Notes under the pieces: model-generated
What the model was told of the DNA's origin: nothing
What the model saw: only the letters and a program-made list of their open reading frames with translations
Database searches by the model: none
Translations under genes and position numbers: made by a program
Assembly: GCA_963746825.1 (NCBI GenBank)
Contig: CAVVCU010000016.1
Location: 25,872-89,871 of the forward strand
Origin: JACVRW01 sp963746825
GTDB taxonomy: Bacteria > Actinomycetota > Thermoleophilia > Solirubrobacterales > Thermoleophilaceae
Length of the DNA stretch: 64,000 nucleotides
Direction: 5' to 3'
Shown here: one piece after another, positions 62,701 to 64,000 of the stretch
Numbering within the stretch: position 1 is the first letter of the stretch
How the letters are laid out: the number at the start of each line of letters is the position of its first letter

Positions 62701-63254
62701 CGGCGGATCTCCGACGCCGCGAACGGCTCGTTGGCGACGTCGGCCAGCGCCGCGCCGTACCACAGCGCGAGCGCCTCGCGAGCGGCACCGTTCGGAACCG
62801 GCTCAGCCCGGCCGGCCTGCTCGACAAGGCGCTCGAAGCGGGCGGCGTCGACCGCATCGTCCGGCATGCGCAGCTCGTAGCCCCTGCCGTGGGTGACGAT
62901 CGCCGCGCCGTTCCCGGCGATCAGCCGCCGTAGCTGCGACACGTAGAGCTGGACCATCTTCAGGGCCGTCGCCGGCGGGTCGTCGCCCCAGAGGCCGTCC
63001 ACGAGACGGTCTACCGGGACGGTCTCGTTCGTGTGGAGGGCCAACATGGCGAGCAGTGCTCGCTGCTTGGTGGCGCCGAGCGGAATCGGACGGTCGTCGA
63101 ACGTCGCCTCGACCGGCCCGAGCAGGTGCAGACGGATGCGTTCGCTCTCCTGAACGCGGGGTGAGGCCGACCCTACTTCGCTCGGGGGCGGGTAATCAAC
63201 CGCGGCTCTACCAGTTCTCGACTGCCAGCGGCGGACGGTGGCGACGTCCTTCAA
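59757..63254 (-). CDS. Membrane-spanning SARP/BTAD regulator - seven-blade propeller - family 5 solute-binding fusion
   Basis: 1165 residues. A winged helix (RIRLHLLGPVEATFDDRPIP, KQRALLAMLALHTNETVPVD) and BTAD helical domain fill residues 40-290. One membrane helix (LAVAAAAAAVIAVVVVAVTR) lies near 335-355. Seven blades of about 40 residues follow (pattern .PTALVAGAGALWVTSEEGG, .VSRIDP.T). From about 665 comes an SBP_bac_5 domain (LRPGIRFSNGEVVQPQDF, GTGPYRVASF, VNYAADRRLL). The DNA-binding part would be cytoplasmic and the sensor part outside. TTG at 63254 is the only standard start. ATC codon 42 after AGGAG would give the classical SARP start and is a rare alternative. Confidence 0.85.
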   Translation of the reverse strand: MKDVATVRRWQSRTGRAAVDYPPPSEVGSASPRVQESERIRLHLLGPVEATFDDRPIPLGATKQRALLAMLALHTNETVPVDRLVDGLWGDDPPATALKMVQLYVSQLRRLIAGNGAAIVTHGRGYELRMPDDAVDAARFERLVEQAGRAEPVPNGAAREALALWYGAALADVANEPFAASEIRRLDELWLRATELAIDGDLAAGRHEKVLAELERLIEGHPLRERLHTLRMLALYRSGRQAEALEAYVAARRGLVDGAGIEPGPELHELHGRILRQDPSLHVPGEPVEPTHVDAEPARTDALRSQSRPARGPPAAAKARTRHGRHLAVAAAAAAVIAVVVVAVTRLTGPERLPGIDENAVGVIDADADAITRQYPVGRSPSAIAAGGGSIWVANAQDGTVSRIDRKHDDQVVSIAVGDDPGGLAFGAGALWVTNAGQRTVAQVDPRTNRVVRSYDIANGPRGIAAGFGAVWVASEADRTVTRLDVNGGAEIKPIDVPANPTALVAGAGALWVTSEEGGIVSRIEPRTGTVLKSITVGDGPVAVAVGAGAVWVANRQGATVSRIDPATNQVTDTVPVGGNPTALAADAGGIWVNGGADGTVTRLDPKTRLPAATVDVQSLPSALAVVDGSVWTAALASRESHRGGTLRVELPKFVPGSLQAGNYAGTAPVVLPLAYDGLLSYRRTGGASFGPLVGNLAREVPEPSADGLTYVFNLRPGIRFSNGEVVQPQDFRASMEDLIGRFKNLPPYWDAIIGAPECRAGKVKCDLSRGIVTDASARTVTIKLSEPDSELLPKLANSLTFVAPAGHPFNPSTEPPGTGPYRVASFDPRRAIRLVRNPHFRAWSADARPDGLPDEIVARFENDREASVAAVQRGQADVVDVKSPFGFGLSPERMTALARQDEGQLFSNATPELDSAFLNVRTPPFDDVRVRQAVNYAADRRLLAELAGGPDLAQPTCQIVPPGFPGYEPRCRYTLDPSRGGEWVAPDMAKARRLVARSGTRGTKVTVWGYRQKRELHEYLVRLLRTLGYRTSLRLFPDYRAWGEQVHDVRSKAQIGIDGWYVDFPLPSAFTGPWSCVSYTPDAEFNGSLSQFCNRGIEARMKAALAARGPRALKLWHDVYRRFEDAAPIVPLVNQRTVVLTSDRVGNYQHHPLWGTLLDQLWVR

Positions 63255-63275
63255 TCCCAGGCCCCGGAGGCCATC
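63179..63275 (+). promoter_or_regulatory. Duplicated promoter-leader, copy 1
   Basis: The same leader as at 59492-59587, here in front of the small membrane-protein gene. It overlaps the first codons of the divergent SARP-fusion gene, which fits a shared regulatory region controlled by that protein. SARP proteins usually bind short direct repeats, but none is obvious here. Confidence 0.55.
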
Positions 63276-63584
63276 ATGTCCGCCCGCCGCACCCGCCGTC
63301 TCTCCCGCACCGCCGCGGGAACGCTTGCCGTCATCGCGATCGCCGCCCCGGCGGCGGGCGCCCGCCCGGCGCTCGAGCCGGCCGGCGACACCCCTTCCGG
63401 CTCGGCCGCCGCCATCGCGTACGAGGCCGAGGCGCCCGCCCCGACCGTCACGACCATCGACGAGGGCTTCGAGTGGGGCTCCGCCGCGATCGGCGCCGGC
63501 GGCGCCGCCGTTGTCCTGATGCTGACCGCCGCCGGCGCCGCGACCGTGTCACGCCGCCATCACCGCGTCGGCGTCGTCCGCTGA
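63276..63584 (+). CDS. Small envelope protein with signal and C-terminal membrane helix
   Basis: 102 residues. The ATG at 63276 has CCGGAGG seven bases upstream. A signal peptide (AAGTLAVIAIAAPAAGARPA), a short Ala/Pro-rich extracellular part, a helix (SAAIGAGGAAVVLMLTAAGA) and a basic tail (VSRRHHRVGVVR) make it an anchored surface peptide. Similar short proteins are common beside SARP fusions in this lineage; function unknown. It shares its leader with the secreted protein at 58802. Confidence 0.65.
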   Translation: MSARRTRRLSRTAAGTLAVIAIAAPAAGARPALEPAGDTPSGSAAAIAYEAEAPAPTVTTIDEGFEWGSAAIGAGGAAVVLMLTAAGAATVSRRHHRVGVVR

Positions 63585-63911
63585 CCCGACGACCATGTTC
63601 CACGACTGGAAGCCCAAGGCTTGACTGCGCGGACGCATGAGCGCAGCCCGGCGCGGGCGGCGGCCCCTCTCCAGCGCCGCCCGCGCCCGCTCCTTGGCAC
63701 CCGCGCACTGGTACCCGCGGGCGCCGGCGAAGCGCCCCCGAGCGCACCAGCACCACGAAAGGCCCGCGAACGCATGCGAGCGTCTCGGCTCGGCCGCCAG
63801 AGACCCGCCGCTTGGGACGAGGAGCGGTCGTCTGGGCTCGCGCACGCCAGACGCTCGCGCCGGACTGCAGGAATCGGCGCGGCCGCGCTCCGCCGGGGTG
63901 ACGGTGTGGAT
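63585..63911. other. Gene-free interval of 327 bp
   Basis: No frame shows a start with a recognisable product. Frames rich in Arg/Pro/Ala are those expected of non-coding GC-rich sequence. The segment leads into the right boundary block. Confidence 0.5.
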
Positions 63912-64000
63912 GTTGCCACGTGCGTTGCCACGACCGACGCGCTGGCCACGGAGCGGGCCTCTCACAACGCGAAAAGCCCTGCTGTGCAGGGCCTTCCTAT
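63912..64000. repeat. Right copy of the 89-bp boundary block
   Basis: It opens with GTTGCCACG-TGC-GTTGCCACG and ends with a terminator hairpin and CCTTCCTAT at the window edge. The final 34 bases match the left copy at about 30 positions, and the first 21 at 16; the middle has diverged but is equal in length. Confidence 0.55.
63971..63995 (-). terminator. Intrinsic terminator at the window end
   Basis: On the minus strand GCCCTGC-ACA-GCAGGGC is a seven-pair perfect stem followed by TTTTC. It should end a minus-strand transcript coming from outside the window, most likely a tRNA by comparison with the left copy. Confidence 0.75.

Larger units (their letters stand above)
56691..64000. mobile_element. 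Possible integrated element bounded by duplicated tRNA-Leu site (right edge at or past window end)
   Basis: The displaced tRNA 3' fragment at 56691-56750 and the matching 89-bp boundary block ending at base 64000 are in the same orientation. This predicts a whole tRNA-Leu(GAG) on the minus strand just outside the window. The interior holds an IS256-type IS, secreted and SARP-type genes and relics. No integrase is intact inside, so it would be a decayed, immobile element. Two unrelated tRNA terminators with similar sequence are the alternative. Confidence 0.35.

Noticed and set aside
56691..64000. Integrase gene inside the putative element
   Set aside because: No frame shows the R...HxxR...Y tyrosine-recombinase motifs or a serine-recombinase domain; only possible tail fragments remain.

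Overview
This is a high-GC actinobacterial chromosome segment. It most resembles Thermoleophilia / Solirubrobacterales. The signs are GTG and TTG starts with 1-4 base stop/start overlaps, a DUF3107 gene, a c-di-AMP (ydaO-type) riboswitch, a secreted protein with 'SLGGVSYG' and 'NN.V.S.D.RN' repeats, and a SARP/BTAD regulator fused through one membrane helix to a seven-bladed propeller and a family 5 solute-binding protein. The lineage is inferred from gene content, not from a marker-gene tree.

0-12 kb: a 5'-truncated HD/OB exoribonuclease; a 173-bp strongly structured intergenic element (856-1028); a giant PAS/coiled-coil protein with a broken frame; galactose mutarotase; an amidohydrolase; a STAS protein; two half-size TauE exporters; OtsB; PolX; a polyprenol-phosphate mannose synthase; and thioredoxin. 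12-22 kb: IleS, a CAP-domain protein behind a c-di-AMP riboswitch, MarR and MerR regulators, FumC and a DrrAB-type exporter. 22-32 kb: accessory hydrolases, a frameshifted EamA permease, a group II PLP decarboxylase, a secreted FGE-fold protein, an MMPL transporter, acetyltransferases and secreted proteins of unknown function.

32-42 kb: a translationally coupled TPP enzyme and succinate-semialdehyde dehydrogenase, which is the arrangement of the cyanobacterial 2-oxoglutarate decarboxylase bypass. Next comes an envelope cluster of SpoIID, MBOAT acyltransferase and three SGNH proteins. 42-53 kb: YchF, DUF3107, a methylmalonyl-CoA epimerase-like protein, FtsH, nicotinate phosphoribosyltransferase, DUF1385 and an M20 peptidase. 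Then follow PaaK-like ligase and enoyl-CoA hydratase, facing a ferritin-like oxidase/SCP2 fusion that is divergent from a TetR gene. A perfect 15-bp inverted repeat covers both of those starts. An Asp-nucleophile alpha/beta hydrolase follows the TetR gene.

53-64 kb: quality or integrity falls. There is a frameshifted secreted protein, a rarA gene with several indels, a headless lipoprotein and relics. A tRNA-Leu(GAG) 3' fragment with its terminator lies at 56.66-56.75 kb. An 89-bp block ending at that fragment recurs, diverged but with the same spacing, at the last base of the window, which suggests the ends of an integrated element. Inside are an IS256-family insertion sequence, a dyad array of 9-bp units, and two divergent promoter regions that share the same leader. 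One drives a secreted protein and faces a decayed SARP start; the other drives a small membrane protein and faces the intact SARP-propeller-binding-protein gene.

Several single-base frame breaks (about 2.1, 24.4, 38.76, 53.8, 54.6-55.4, 56.4 and 57.2 kb) may be sequencing errors. Each is noted where it occurs.
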